Of a DNA stretch of 64,000 bases, positions 27,509-35,838 are shown piece after piece. Position 1 is the first letter of the stretch; the number at the start of each line of letters is the position of its first letter. This stretch comes from Actinomycetota bacterium (GTDB lineage Bacteria; Actinomycetota; Thermoleophilia; Solirubrobacterales; Solirubrobacteraceae). Both the position numbers and the translations under genes were made by a program. The notes below the pieces were generated by a model that was given only the letters and a program-made list of their open reading frames with translations, was not told where the DNA came from and did no database searches. The stretch lies in assembly GCA_005883215.1 (NCBI GenBank), contig VAYS01000023.1, positions 1-64,000 on the forward strand. The letters run 5' to 3'.

Positions 27509-28594
27509 TTGTTCCATCGCCGTTCCCATCCCGTTCGCAGCGTCGAGATCCGGACGCTGCTCGACACGTTCTTCGTCGCTTCGGTGACGATGATCCTGGT
27601 CATCCGCCTGCAGCTGTGGGCCACGCACTATCCGAAGCTCGGTGGCGGCAAGCTGCACATCGCCCATCTGTTGTGGGGCGGCCTGGCGATGATGGCCGTG
27701 ATCGTCGTCTTGCTCGCCTACCTCGGTCGCGCGCGGCGGCACGTGGGCGCGTTCGTGGGGGGCATCGGCTTCGGATTCTTCATCGACGAGATCGGCAAGT
27801 TCGTCACCGCCGACAACGACTACTTCTTCAAGCCGGCGGCGGCGATGATCTACATCGTCTTCGTTCTCCTGTTCCTGGCCATCCGGTCGATCGGATGGCA
27901 CCGGGCGTGGTCGCCCGAGGAGTGCTTGATGAACGCGATGGAGCTGCTGGCCGAGGGCGCCCGACACGATCTCCACGAGCACGACCGGCTGATCATCCGC
28001 AAGCTGCTCGAACGGGCCGACCCCTCCGAGCCACTGGTGCAGCCGCTCAGGGCGCTCCTCGATGAGATCGAGTGCGCCCCGCAGCGACCGCCGAGCCGGT
28101 GGCGCCGGCGGGTGCATCGAGCCCGGGAGCTCTACCTCCGCCTGATTCAACGGCCGTGGTTTCCCACCGCCTTGATCGCCGTGTTCGTGGCCTCTGCGCT
28201 CGTGACCGTCGGACAGGTCGCGCTCGACGCCCGCGACATCCTCAACGGCGACCAGCCGCTGCGGGCCATCACCATCGCCGGGCTGGTCTCGTCGCTCGTG
28301 GCCAGCGCCCTGGTCGCCGTCGGAGTGTTCAAGCTGCGCGAGTCGCGCCTGGCCGCCTATCGGTACTTCGACCACGCGCTGCTGGTCGAGGTGTTCTTCA
28401 CCCAGGTCTTCGCCTTCCTGGAGAGCCAGTTCGGGGCGGTGTTCACCCTCCTGGCCAACCTCGCCCTGCTCGTCACCCTGCGCATGATGATCCGGGCCGA
28501 GTGCCACCTGCAGCTCGCCGGCACCGATGACCCGCTCACCGAGCTCGGACCAAGACCGGTGACCGAAGCGCCGGTCGAGGCGACCGCGCACTGA
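27509..28594 (+). CDS. Polytopic membrane protein, unknown function
   Basis: 361 aa from a TTG codon; no RBS, so the start is uncertain. Four hydrophobic segments lie in the first ~135 residues, then a ~100-residue cytoplasmic-looking helical region (SPEECLMNAMELLAEGARHD, LHEHDRLIIRKLLERADPSE), then about four more segments. GFGFFIDEIGKFVT lies in the second or third helix pair and may matter functionally. The architecture is a membrane protein with a large central soluble domain. I do not recognise the family. Confidence 0.7.
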   Translation: MFHRRSHPVRSVEIRTLLDTFFVASVTMILVIRLQLWATHYPKLGGGKLHIAHLLWGGLAMMAVIVVLLAYLGRARRHVGAFVGGIGFGFFIDEIGKFVTADNDYFFKPAAAMIYIVFVLLFLAIRSIGWHRAWSPEECLMNAMELLAEGARHDLHEHDRLIIRKLLERADPSEPLVQPLRALLDEIECAPQRPPSRWRRRVHRARELYLRLIQRPWFPTALIAVFVASALVTVGQVALDARDILNGDQPLRAITIAGLVSSLVASALVAVGVFKLRESRLAAYRYFDHALLVEVFFTQVFAFLESQFGAVFTLLANLALLVTLRMMIRAECHLQLAGTDDPLTELGPRPVTEAPVEATAH

Positions 28595-28660
28595 CCAGCG
28601 GCCCGGGACAGGCCTTGCGCGCTGCTCCTCCCACCGAGCTAGTAACGCGCGCGGCAGCGG

Positions 28661-29743
28661 CTATCCGGGCCGCTCGCCGAGGGTGACGGTCAGGTTGTGG
28701 CGGACGCCGTGGCGCAGGACGGTGACGGTGACCCGTGAGCCCGGGCGCCTGGCGCTAATCATGGTTACCAGCCCCGGCTGGGAGACGACCGGCTTGCCGT
28801 CTATGGCGAGGACCAGGTCGCCGGGGCGGATGCCGGCGTTGGCCGCCGGCTGACCGGGGATCGGCTCGCCGGCCAGGACGCCGCCGGAGGCGTCGGTGCC
28901 GCCCAGCCCGATGTATCCCTGCCGCCCCTCCGGCTTGAACGCCAGCCGCAGCGGGGCGAAGAGCCGGGCCTCGCCGCGGGCGATCTCGTTGTGGTCAAAC
29001 GCGACGTAGGGGCGCTCACTTGGCCGCCCTCCCAACAGGCGCCCGACAGGGCTGCTCGGTGCCGTCAGCACCCCCGAGTCCTTGCAGTCGCCGCAACCGC
29101 GATCGGTGGCCCGGTAGAAGCGGATCTCCAGCTGCGAGGTGCCATCGCGACCGTCGTGCCAGTAGGAGTTGTCGTGGTCGTGGGGAGCCTCGTTGCCTGC
29201 GCCGTGAACGCGCAGCTCATAGGCGCCCGAGGGCCACGGCACGGCCACGCTTGCCACGCGGGCGCGCGAGAACTGAATGCCCGGCACCCAATCGGCGGGG
29301 AGCCCCACGCCGAGCAGCGCCGTGACCAGCGCGCGATCGTCGCTGTGCGCGAGCAGCAGATAATGATCGAACGTCGCCGGCGCGGAGGGCATCTCGGGCT
29401 TCACCGGAGATCTGATCTGAGCGCCGACCAGGCTCAGGATCCCGCGCTGGGGCGGTTGCGCGCCGACCCGTATCGAGCCGCAGGCGATTACCCAGAAGGC
29501 AAGCGTGCCCTTGCCCTGCCCGGCATAGACCCCGAGCTGGTAGCGCGCCGGCACGAGCCCCAAAAGCCGCGCCCGAGGCGTGGCGAAGACCTCGACGGTC
29601 ATGTAGCAGCCGGTCAGCTGCACCGCCGCCTGAGGACCAACCGCACCGGGTCCAGCAGTGTCCGGTCGAGCGCGACCGCCGCATCCGGCGGCGATCGCAA
29701 CCGCCAGCGCCACGCAGACCGGCCCGAGCGAGATCCCCCTCAC
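28661..29743 (-). CDS. Secreted lipoprotein with C-terminal PDZ domain
   Basis: 360 aa, GTG start. The signal sequence ends in a lipobox (AVAIAAGC), predicting lipidation at Cys21. The middle ~230 residues are of unknown type, with WHDGRDGTSQLEIRFY and a GCGDC motif. The last ~90 residues form a PDZ domain: GYIGLGG, AANAGIRPGDLVLAIDGKPV and VTVTVLRHG. There is no protease domain, so it may act as a peptide- or protein-binding adaptor on the outer membrane face. Confidence 0.8.
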   Translation of the reverse strand: MRGISLGPVCVALAVAIAAGCGGRARPDTAGPGAVGPQAAVQLTGCYMTVEVFATPRARLLGLVPARYQLGVYAGQGKGTLAFWVIACGSIRVGAQPPQRGILSLVGAQIRSPVKPEMPSAPATFDHYLLLAHSDDRALVTALLGVGLPADWVPGIQFSRARVASVAVPWPSGAYELRVHGAGNEAPHDHDNSYWHDGRDGTSQLEIRFYRATDRGCGDCKDSGVLTAPSSPVGRLLGGRPSERPYVAFDHNEIARGEARLFAPLRLAFKPEGRQGYIGLGGTDASGGVLAGEPIPGQPAANAGIRPGDLVLAIDGKPVVSQPGLVTMISARRPGSRVTVTVLRHGVRHNLTVTLGERPG

Positions 29744-29934
29744 GTCCCAACGAGGCTAGTGGGCAAAGCCAGTTCATGCTGGCGTCTCCAGTGCCCGAAG
29801 ACGGAACCCGGAGACCGAAGGAGCGTTGCTCGCAGCAGTCGCGGGTGTAAGAGCGGCGGAGCCTATGGCGAGGCTTTGAAAGCGTCCTGAGGCTTGCGGA
29901 GTCCGCGGGGCAGCCCGCTCTCACCCCTACGCGA

Positions 29935-30672
29935 TCAGTCCGGGTACTCGTCCTTGCGCCAGGCGCGGGGCTCCTCGGACCCAGCCCTCGGGGTTCGCTT
30001 GAGCAGGAACGAGTGGTACGGCGCGACGAACGGATCGGGCGCCATCACCGTATAGGTGTGGTACACGCTTCCGTTCTCGCGCGCGAAGGCGATGAAGCTC
30101 GGACCCTCGCGCAGACCATCCTCCAGCTTGGCTCCGACCTGCCGCCCCCACTCCTCGAGCCACTCGGGAGGGCTGTCGATCATCGCCTTGACCTCGGGGA
30201 TCTCCCGCGCCTGCTCCGGCGTCAGGGCGAGCCCGAAGTCGAACGGAAACTCCGTCTCATACGTCGAGACGTAGGGAAACTGCCAACCCATCCGTTCCTT
30301 GTACGCGATCAGTCGATCGATCGGCGCGCGCGAGAAGCAGATCAGCGTCACGTCGCGATGGCTCAGATGCACGCGGGTGGCGTCGAGCTCATCCCCCAGG
30401 TTCGAGCACCCGGGGCAGGCGCCGAGCTCGTAGTCGGGCCCGAACATGATGTTGTAGGCGAGCAGCTGCGAGCGCCCGTCGAACAGCTCGGCGAGTGTCT
30501 TCTTCCCGTCCTCGGCGTCGAACTGGTACTCCTTCTCCACCGGCACCCAGGGAAGCTGGCGACGCTGCTCGGTCACCTCCTGGCCCAGCTTGGCGTGCTC
30601 GGCCTCGAGCTTCGCAAGCTCATCGCGAGCCGCCTGCCACTCCTCGCGGGTTCCAATCTTGTAGTCGAGCAT
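29935..30672 (-). CDS. DUF899 thioredoxin-like family protein
   Basis: 245 aa. AAAGGAGGTAACG directly before ATG 30672 is a near-perfect RBS and decides the start over the upstream ATG at 30720. The family pattern is clear: a coiled N-terminus (EEWQAARDELAKLEAEHAKL), RRQLPWVPVEKEYQFDAEDG, YNIMFGPDYELGACPGCSNL (a CPGC pair like a thioredoxin active site), LICFSRAPIDRLIAYKERMG and VYHTYTVMAPDP. Family members are predicted redox proteins; the partner is unknown. Confidence 0.92.
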   Translation of the reverse strand: MLDYKIGTREEWQAARDELAKLEAEHAKLGQEVTEQRRQLPWVPVEKEYQFDAEDGKKTLAELFDGRSQLLAYNIMFGPDYELGACPGCSNLGDELDATRVHLSHRDVTLICFSRAPIDRLIAYKERMGWQFPYVSTYETEFPFDFGLALTPEQAREIPEVKAMIDSPPEWLEEWGRQVGAKLEDGLREGPSFIAFARENGSVYHTYTVMAPDPFVAPYHSFLLKRTPRAGSEEPRAWRKDEYPD

Positions 30673-31018
30673 CGTTACCTCCTTTGGCGTTCGTCGGTCG
30701 GCGTGGACGGCAGTCGTCAAATCGGCGGCCGCCTTCGACGCCGTACGTTATGACCGGCGCGCCACGCCGAACTCATCGCGGCGCCACGCGCAGGCGCTGG
30801 TCCCGCTTTGCTCCGGCCGCGGTATCCACCTGCCTCCAAGCGAGTGCTCAGAAGGCGCGGAAAGGGAGCCTCGGGCTGCCCACGCCAACCGCTGAGCCGC
30901 TTCCGCTCCGAAACCAAAAGCGGCACACACCGCCGGCCCGGACCGTGCGCATTGCATCGGTGGGATTGGAGTACGGACTGCCTTCCTTCCGGTTTGGCGG
31001 AGGGCAGCAGTGGCTCGG
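30673..31018. other. Gene-free region next to tRNA-Met
   Basis: About 345 bases with no supportable gene on either strand. Composition looks less GC-skewed by codon position than in neighbouring genes. Together with the adjoining toxin remnant it may be debris of an element once inserted at the tRNA 3' end; no integrase or att repeat is visible. Confidence 0.45.
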
Positions 31019-31117
31019 TTAGCGCCGACGGTAGATGTCGCGCCGGTGGCGAATGGCGCTCACGCGGACGATGGGCTTCGTGCCATCCAGTTCGTAGAAG
31101 CCACCTGCGCTCTCCAG
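31019..31117 (-). pseudogene. RelE/ParE-like toxin C-terminal remnant
   Basis: A 32-codon frame ending at TAA (31019-31021) reads LESAGGFYELDGTKPIVRVS then AIRHRRDIYRRR. The ending IVRV-AIRHRRD-YRR matches the C-terminal strand and helix of RelE/ParE-family mRNA interferase or gyrase toxins. No start codon or N-terminal two-thirds exists: upstream of the fragment the strand runs straight into the tRNA-Met 3' end at 31118. No antitoxin gene is adjacent. I interpret it as a truncated remnant. Confidence 0.55.
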
Positions 31118-31191
31118 TGCCGGAGGAGGGACTCGAACCCCCGACACGCGGATTATGATTCCGCTGCTCTAACCGACTGAGCTACTCCGGC
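31118..31191 (-). tRNA. tRNA-Met (CAT anticodon)
   Basis: A 74-nt cloverleaf: 7-bp acceptor GCCGGAG/CTCCGGC with discriminator A, D-arm GCTC/GAGC, anticodon stem GCGGA/TCCGC with loop ATCATAA (anticodon CAT), and T-arm loop TTCGAGT. CCA is not encoded. The AATCATAATCC anticodon region fits elongator tRNA-Met better than initiator or a lysidine-modified tRNA-Ile, though CAT alone does not exclude the latter. Confidence 0.93.
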
Positions 31192-31248
31192 CGGGCGCCG
31201 AGCATAGCGAGCCGTCGGGCGGGGTCACCGGGCCGCCAGCGGGCCCGC

Positions 31249-31579
31249 TCAGGGCTTGGGACAGGGCGGGGCGTTCTTGTGGATGGCCCGCCCCGAGGGG
31301 TCGACCAGCAGCCAGGTCCCGCCGAACTCGGTGGCGTTCTTCGCGGGTGAACAGGTAGAGGGTTCGCCGCCGGGCGTCGACCAGGATCTGCCCGAACGGC
31401 GCCGTGCGCCGGACCGCGATCTCGAGCCCGGCCCCCGCCCCGGCCGAAGGCGAGACCGGCTGCCCGTGCGCCGTCCCGCCGGTGGAGGCGGTCGGGGACT
31501 TCGAGGCGCTCCCACAGCCCGCCGCCGTCGCCCCGACCAGGGCGACGGCCAGCCAAGCTCTCACTTCCGGGCGCCTCAC
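31249..31579 (-). pseudogene. Collapsed COG4315-like secreted lipoprotein
   Basis: From GTG 31579 (overlapping the SGNH hydrolase stop) a lipoprotein signal reads WLAVALVGATAAGC. A repeat unit APFGQILVDARRRTLYLF follows, typical of the Yx(F/W/Y)xxD lipoproteins. The expected middle (the Cys-containing SCTGxCAxxWPP region and second repeat) is missing. The family's usual ending then appears in another frame, as NATEFGGTWLLVDPSGRAIH, stopping at 31249. The simplest reading is an internal deletion plus frameshift. In the original frame translation runs on into the tRNA region. Confidence 0.6.
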
Positions 31580-32472
31580 ACCAGCGGCTTGAACGTGCGG
31601 GCGATCACCGCATAGCCGTCGCGGTTGGCGTGGATGTTGGGGCCCACCGGCGCCGGCACGCACATCCAGGTCAGGGTGCAGATGCGCTCGACGTCGCGGG
31701 GCACCGACTGGCCCTTGTAGCTCACCATCGTCTGGTCGGCGCTCTGGAAGGCGCCGAACACGTCGGCGATGGCGTTGGCGCCGCTGTGCAGCGACGCGTC
31801 CCTGATCGTGCCGTTGACCTGGCCGGCCAGGGCCAGGGAGGCGGTGGCGATCGGCCGGGTGGAGGGGTCCAGGTAGTCGGCCAGGAAGGGGTCATAGAGG
31901 TTCATGGCCACGATCCGCACCTTCTTGCCCGCCGCCCGGCGCAGGCGCTTGATGATCTTCGGCGTGTCGGCCTTGATCCCGGCGACGCCCTTGTTGATGC
32001 AGGCCAGGTCCACGCTTCCGGCCTTGGCGCAGGTGTCGACGTTGTTGGCGCCGATGTCGATGGTCACAAAGGCGATGTGGCCCCGGTGCTCGCGCAGGAA
32101 GTGCTCGGCCGCGGACAGCTGGCTTCCCTTGCGCTTTGAGCTGTAGCGGATGCGAAAGTCCTTTCCGTACTGGCACTTGCCGCCGACCATCATGGTGTCG
32201 GTCCGCTCGCCGCCGCAGCCCAGCTTGATCAGCTTGAGCTTGTTGCGCTTGGTGCGCTTGAGCTTGGCCAGCTGATCGGCGTAGCCCTGTCCCGTCTCCA
32301 CGCTCGCCCCGGAGGAGTTCGGCTGCACCCCGACCGACAGCGAGTCGCCCAGCGATACGTAGTAGCTGGGCCCGCCCTTCTTCTTGGCGCCTGGCTTGGC
32401 GGCGGAGACGGCGGGCATCGCCAGCGCGGCGATGGCGGCGAGGGCGAGGGCGAGGGCGGGACGACTACGCAT
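31576..32472 (-). CDS. Secreted SGNH/GDSL-family hydrolase
   Basis: 298 aa. AGGAGGTCTG precedes ATG 32472, which sets the start. The signal peptide ALALALAAIAALAMPAVSAA is followed by the block I motif YYVSLGDSLSVG (catalytic Ser), the Gly block KLGCGGERTD and block III DIGANNVD (Asn). Block V reads GPNIHANRDGYAVIA, keeping the His and HxN but without an obvious Asp three residues before His. It is probably a lipase, esterase or glycan deacetylase-type enzyme outside the cell. It is followed by the broken lipoprotein gene. Confidence 0.88.
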   Translation of the reverse strand: MRSRPALALALAAIAALAMPAVSAAKPGAKKKGGPSYYVSLGDSLSVGVQPNSSGASVETGQGYADQLAKLKRTKRNKLKLIKLGCGGERTDTMMVGGKCQYGKDFRIRYSSKRKGSQLSAAEHFLREHRGHIAFVTIDIGANNVDTCAKAGSVDLACINKGVAGIKADTPKIIKRLRRAAGKKVRIVAMNLYDPFLADYLDPSTRPIATASLALAGQVNGTIRDASLHSGANAIADVFGAFQSADQTMVSYKGQSVPRDVERICTLTWMCVPAPVGPNIHANRDGYAVIARTFKPLV

Positions 32473-32617
32473 CAGACCTCCTGGCGGTGGCTCGGGCCCC
32501 CGCCCGAGAAAGAGTCTATTTGGGGGTGGTGTCGCCGCGCCGTGAGACGGGCGACGGTGGACGGGGCTCCGGCGCAGGCGAACGCGGGGGCGTCCTTCGA
32601 TCTGCTCTGATCCCTGC

Positions 32618-33505
32618 ATCCTGCTGGCGGTACCCAACATCTCCGAGGGTCGTAACACCGAGACGATCGAGACGGTGCGCAGCGCGTTTTCGGCGGCGGG
32701 CGCGCGCGTGCTCGACGTGCACGCCGATCCCGACCACGATCGGGCGGTGTTCTCGCTCGCCGGCCGCGAGGGAAGGCTGGCGGCGGTGCTGCTGGCCGGC
32801 GCCCGGGCGGCGCTCGAGCGCATCGACCTCGGCGCCGCCGAGCATGACCCCGACCGACCCCGGGTGCACCCCCACGTGGGGGCCGTCGACGTGGTCCCGG
32901 TCGTCTACCTCGACGACGGGGCCCGCGGCGCCGCCTGCGCCGAGGCCCTGGTCGCCGGCGACCTGATCGGGGCCGAGCTGGAGGTCCCGGTCTTCCTCTA
33001 CGGCGCGCTCGCCGGCGGGCGACCGCGGGCCGAGCTTCGCGGCGAGGGGCGCCGGGGGCTGGGGGCGCGCCTGGCCGCAGGGGAGGCCACGCCCGATTTC
33101 GGCCCGGCGCGGCTTCACCCGAGCGCCGGCGCGACCCTGGTCGGCGCCCGCCCGCCGCTGGTGGCCTTCAACCTGGAGCTGGCGCCCCCGGCCACGCTTC
33201 ACACCGCGCGCGCGATCGCCGCCCGGGTGCGCGAGTCGGGTGCCGAGGGCCTCCCCGGCCTGCGGGCGCTGGGCGTCGAGCTGGCCAGCCGCGCCGGCGC
33301 CGCCCAGCTGACCATGAACGTCGAGGATCCGGCGCGGCTGACGCTGGCCGAGGTCGTCTCCGCGGTGCGCCGCCACGCCGAGGTGACGGTCGCCGAGCTG
33401 GTCGGCCTGGTCCCGGCGGTCGCGCTGGAGGGCTTCCCCAAAGACGTCCCCTGGCGCGGAGGGGACCCCTCCCGGCAGGTGCTGGAGAACGCTTTAGGCT
33501 TGTGA
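32618..33505 (+). CDS. Glutamate formiminotransferase, start codon abnormal
   Basis: About 295 aa. Conserved family segments are LLAVPNISEGRNTETIE, VLDVHADPDHDRAVFSLAG, RVHPHVGAVDVVPVVYL, VFLYG, TPDFGPARLHPSAGATLVGA, LVAFNLEL and QLTMNVEDP. These span both formiminotransferase subdomains, which transfer a formimino group from formiminoglutamate to tetrahydrofolate in histidine degradation. Homology reaches ILLAVPN at 32618, but no ATG, GTG or TTG stands there: the codon aligned with Met is ATC. The first standard start, GTG 32675, would delete the conserved PNISEGR. The end overlaps the next gene (GTGA). Confidence 0.82.
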   Translation: MLLAVPNISEGRNTETIETVRSAFSAAGARVLDVHADPDHDRAVFSLAGREGRLAAVLLAGARAALERIDLGAAEHDPDRPRVHPHVGAVDVVPVVYLDDGARGAACAEALVAGDLIGAELEVPVFLYGALAGGRPRAELRGEGRRGLGARLAAGEATPDFGPARLHPSAGATLVGARPPLVAFNLELAPPATLHTARAIAARVRESGAEGLPGLRALGVELASRAGAAQLTMNVEDPARLTLAEVVSAVRRHAEVTVAELVGLVPAVALEGFPKDVPWRGGDPSRQVLENALGL

Positions 33506-33867
33506 ACGCCATGGCCCAAACCAAGCGCCGGCGTCGGAGCAAGCACCGCGGCAACGCCGTCGGCGTGGTCGAGGCGCGGGGGCGCACCGGACGCAAGCCG
33601 ACGTCGTCGGAGAAGAAGGCCAGCGGGCCCTCGGCCAGAGCCTCCCGCCCGAACCGCCTCGATCAGCTCCCCACCTGGAAGTCGGCCACGCAGCGCGCAC
33701 TGATCGCGGCGGCGATCATGTTCGGCGTCGGCATCGCCATCCTTCGCTTCAAGCCCGCGCAGGCGATCGTGCTGTTGCCGATCGTGGTGCTGATCTACAT
33801 CCCCATGGGCTATTACACCGACCTCTTTCTCTACCGCCGCCGCCAGCGGCGAAAGATGGCGCGATGA
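33502..33867 (+). CDS. Small basic two-helix membrane protein
   Basis: 121 aa from GTG 33502, coupled by GTGA overlap; ATG 33511 is also possible. The first ~65 residues are very basic (TKRRRRSKHRGN), followed by two membrane helices at ~70-84 and 86-104 and an Arg/Lys-rich cytoplasmic tail. The stop overlaps the next gene's ATG. No family is recognised. It is flanked by the formiminotransferase and MBL genes in a tightly coupled run. Confidence 0.75.
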   Translation: MNAMAQTKRRRRSKHRGNAVGVVEARGRTGRKPTSSEKKASGPSARASRPNRLDQLPTWKSATQRALIAAAIMFGVGIAILRFKPAQAIVLLPIVVLIYIPMGYYTDLFLYRRRQRRKMAR

Positions 33868-34541
33868 CCGAGGAGACGACAAAGGGCCAGGGGCCGATCG
33901 AGGTCCGCATGTTCACGGTGGGCATGGTCCAGGAGAACTGCTACCTGGTCCGCCGCCAGGACGCCACCGCGGCGATCGTCATCGATCCCGGCGACGAGCC
34001 GGCCAAGCTCCTGGGCGCGATCGACACGTTGGGGCTCGAGATCGCGGCGATCCTGATCACCCACACCCATTTCGATCACATCGGCGCGGTGACGCCGCTG
34101 GCCCGGGCGACGGGCGCCGAGGTCTGGTGTCCCGAGCTCGAGCTGCCGGTGCTCGCCGACATCATGAGCTACGTGCCCTGGCCGGGCTTCGGGCCGTTTG
34201 AGAGCTATCAGGCCGACCACTCGGTGTCCGGAGGCGAGGCACTCGAGCTGGCGGGCTTTGACATCGACGTGCTGTTCACCCCGGGCCACAGCCCGGGGCA
34301 CGTGAGCTACTCGATCGCCTCCGAGCAGGCGCTGTTCTCCGGCGATGTGCTCTTCCAGGGCTCGGTCGGACGCACCGACCTGCCCGGGGGGGACGGACCC
34401 AAGCTGCTGGAGTCCATCGGCCGCCTGGTCCGGGACCTGCCCGGAGAGACGACCGTCTATCCCGGACATATGGGCATCACCACGCTCGCCGCCGAGCGGG
34501 CCACCAACCCCTTCCTCACCGAGCTAGCGGCCGATCGGTGA
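33864..34541 (+). CDS. Metallo-beta-lactamase-fold hydrolase, glyoxalase II-like
   Basis: 225 aa. The ATG overlaps the previous stop. The metal motif THTHFDHIG (HxHxDH) is intact, followed by TPGHSPGHVSYS, LFSGDVLFQGSVGRTDLPGG and YPGHMGITT. This is the short hydroxyacylglutathione-hydrolase-like branch with two metal sites. Actinobacteria lack glutathione, so the thioester substrate is likely a different thiol conjugate or is unknown. Its stop overlaps the hisS start. Confidence 0.9.
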   Translation: MTEETTKGQGPIEVRMFTVGMVQENCYLVRRQDATAAIVIDPGDEPAKLLGAIDTLGLEIAAILITHTHFDHIGAVTPLARATGAEVWCPELELPVLADIMSYVPWPGFGPFESYQADHSVSGGEALELAGFDIDVLFTPGHSPGHVSYSIASEQALFSGDVLFQGSVGRTDLPGGDGPKLLESIGRLVRDLPGETTVYPGHMGITTLAAERATNPFLTELAADR

Positions 34542-35791
34542 GCGAGCGGCTGCAGGCGCCGCGCGGCACCTTCGACGTGCTGCCCGACCAGGCGGCGGCG
34601 CGCGATGCCGTGGCCCACCAGGCCCAGGAGCTGCTCGAGGCCGCCGGCTACCGTCGCATCGAGACGCCCGCTTTCGAGCCCACCGAGCTGTTCGCGCGGG
34701 GGGTGGGGGAGGCCACCGACATCGTCTCCAAGGAGATGTACTCGTTCGACGATGGCGGCGGACGCTCGCTCACGCTGCGTCCCGAAGGCACCGCGCCCGT
34801 ATGCCGCGCCTATGCCCAACACGGGATGCACAAGGAGCCCCAGCCGGTGAAGCTGTGGTACTGGTCGCCGTTCTTTCGCCGCGAGCGCGCGCAGGCCGGG
34901 CGTTACCGCCAGTTCTGGCAGGTCGGCGCCGAAGCGCTGGGCTCCGAGGACCCCGCCTCCGACGCCGAGCTGATCGTGCTCCTGCACACGCTGCTCGAGC
35001 AGATCGGCGCGCGCGAGCTGCGCCTGCGCCTCTCGAGCCTGGGCAGCCCGACCACCCGCGCCGAGTACCGGGGCGAGCTGCAGGCTCATCTGCGCGCCCA
35101 CGCCGACCGCCTGGCACAGGACGTGCGCGAGCGCATCGAGGTCAACCCCCTGCGCGCGTTCGACTCCGACCACCCGGGCACGCGCGAGGTGATGGCCGAC
35201 GCCCCCCGCCTGGTGGACCGCTTGGGCGACCAGGACGCCGAGCACTTCGCCCAGGTGCGCCGGCTGCTCGACGTCGCCGGCGTCGCCTACGAGGTCGACG
35301 GCACCCTGGTGCGCGGCCTGGACTACTACACGCGCACCGTGTTCGAGTTCACCAGCGACGCGCTCGGGGCCCAGAGCGGCGTGGGCGGAGGGGGTCGCTA
35401 CGACGGCCTCGTCGAGGCCCTGGGCGGGCCGGCCACGCCCGGGGTGGGGTTCGCGGCCGGCGTGGAGCGCATGCTGCTCGCCGCCTCCGAGCAGCCCGCC
35501 GCCGCGGCGCCGATCGAGCTGTTCGTGGCCCTGGACGAGGGGGCCGTGCGCGAGCGGGCGTTCGAAGTCCTGCTCGAGGCCCGCCGGGCCGGCCTGCGGG
35601 CCGAGATGGAGCTGGCGGGACGCTCGCTCAAGGGCCAGCTCAAGCAGGCCGACCGTCTGGGCGCCCGCCTGGTGGCGATCCTCGGCGCCGATGGGGCCCA
35701 GCTGCGCGACATGGCCAGCTCCGAGCAGGAGCCGGTGGAGGCCAGGACGCTGGCGGCCGCCGCCCTGCGACGACTGCGCGAGGGCGCCTAG
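34538..35791 (+). CDS. hisS: Histidyl-tRNA synthetase
   Basis: 417 aa, GTG 34538 coupled to the MBL gene. It opens with the family sequence LQAPRGTFDVLPDQAA. It carries motif 1 around ETPAFEPTELF, motif 2 YWSPFFRRERAQAGRYRQFWQ, the His-binding LVRGLDYYTRTVFEF, and motif 3 with GGGGRYDGLVEALGG. The C-terminal anticodon-binding domain starts at ~320. Length is normal. It charges tRNA-His in the cytosol. aspS follows 47 bp later. Confidence 0.95.
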   Translation: MSERLQAPRGTFDVLPDQAAARDAVAHQAQELLEAAGYRRIETPAFEPTELFARGVGEATDIVSKEMYSFDDGGGRSLTLRPEGTAPVCRAYAQHGMHKEPQPVKLWYWSPFFRRERAQAGRYRQFWQVGAEALGSEDPASDAELIVLLHTLLEQIGARELRLRLSSLGSPTTRAEYRGELQAHLRAHADRLAQDVRERIEVNPLRAFDSDHPGTREVMADAPRLVDRLGDQDAEHFAQVRRLLDVAGVAYEVDGTLVRGLDYYTRTVFEFTSDALGAQSGVGGGGRYDGLVEALGGPATPGVGFAAGVERMLLAASEQPAAAAPIELFVALDEGAVRERAFEVLLEARRAGLRAEMELAGRSLKGQLKQADRLGARLVAILGADGAQLRDMASSEQEPVEARTLAAAALRRLREGA

Positions 35792-35838
35792 CGCCCAACG
35801 AGCGCGATGCGCGTCCGAGCACGAATGGCCCCGCGAGC

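Noticed and set aside
30808-31158. Plus-strand 116-aa open frame ending EEGLEPPTRGL
   Set aside because: EEGLEPPTRGL is a well-known artefact of translating the complement of a tRNA 3' end; the frame runs antisense through tRNA-Met and has no RBS.
31118-31191. Reading the CAT tRNA as initiator tRNA-fMet or tRNA-Ile2
   Set aside because: The acceptor begins with a paired G-C, unlike the mismatched 1-72 position of bacterial initiators, and the anticodon arm fits elongator Met; Ile2 is not fully excluded but less likely.
34801-35838. Very long N-terminal extension of aspS through hisS
   Set aside because: The extension is out of frame with hisS and lacks family similarity; AspRS homology starts at MKPPRANGYRDAWC (35839).
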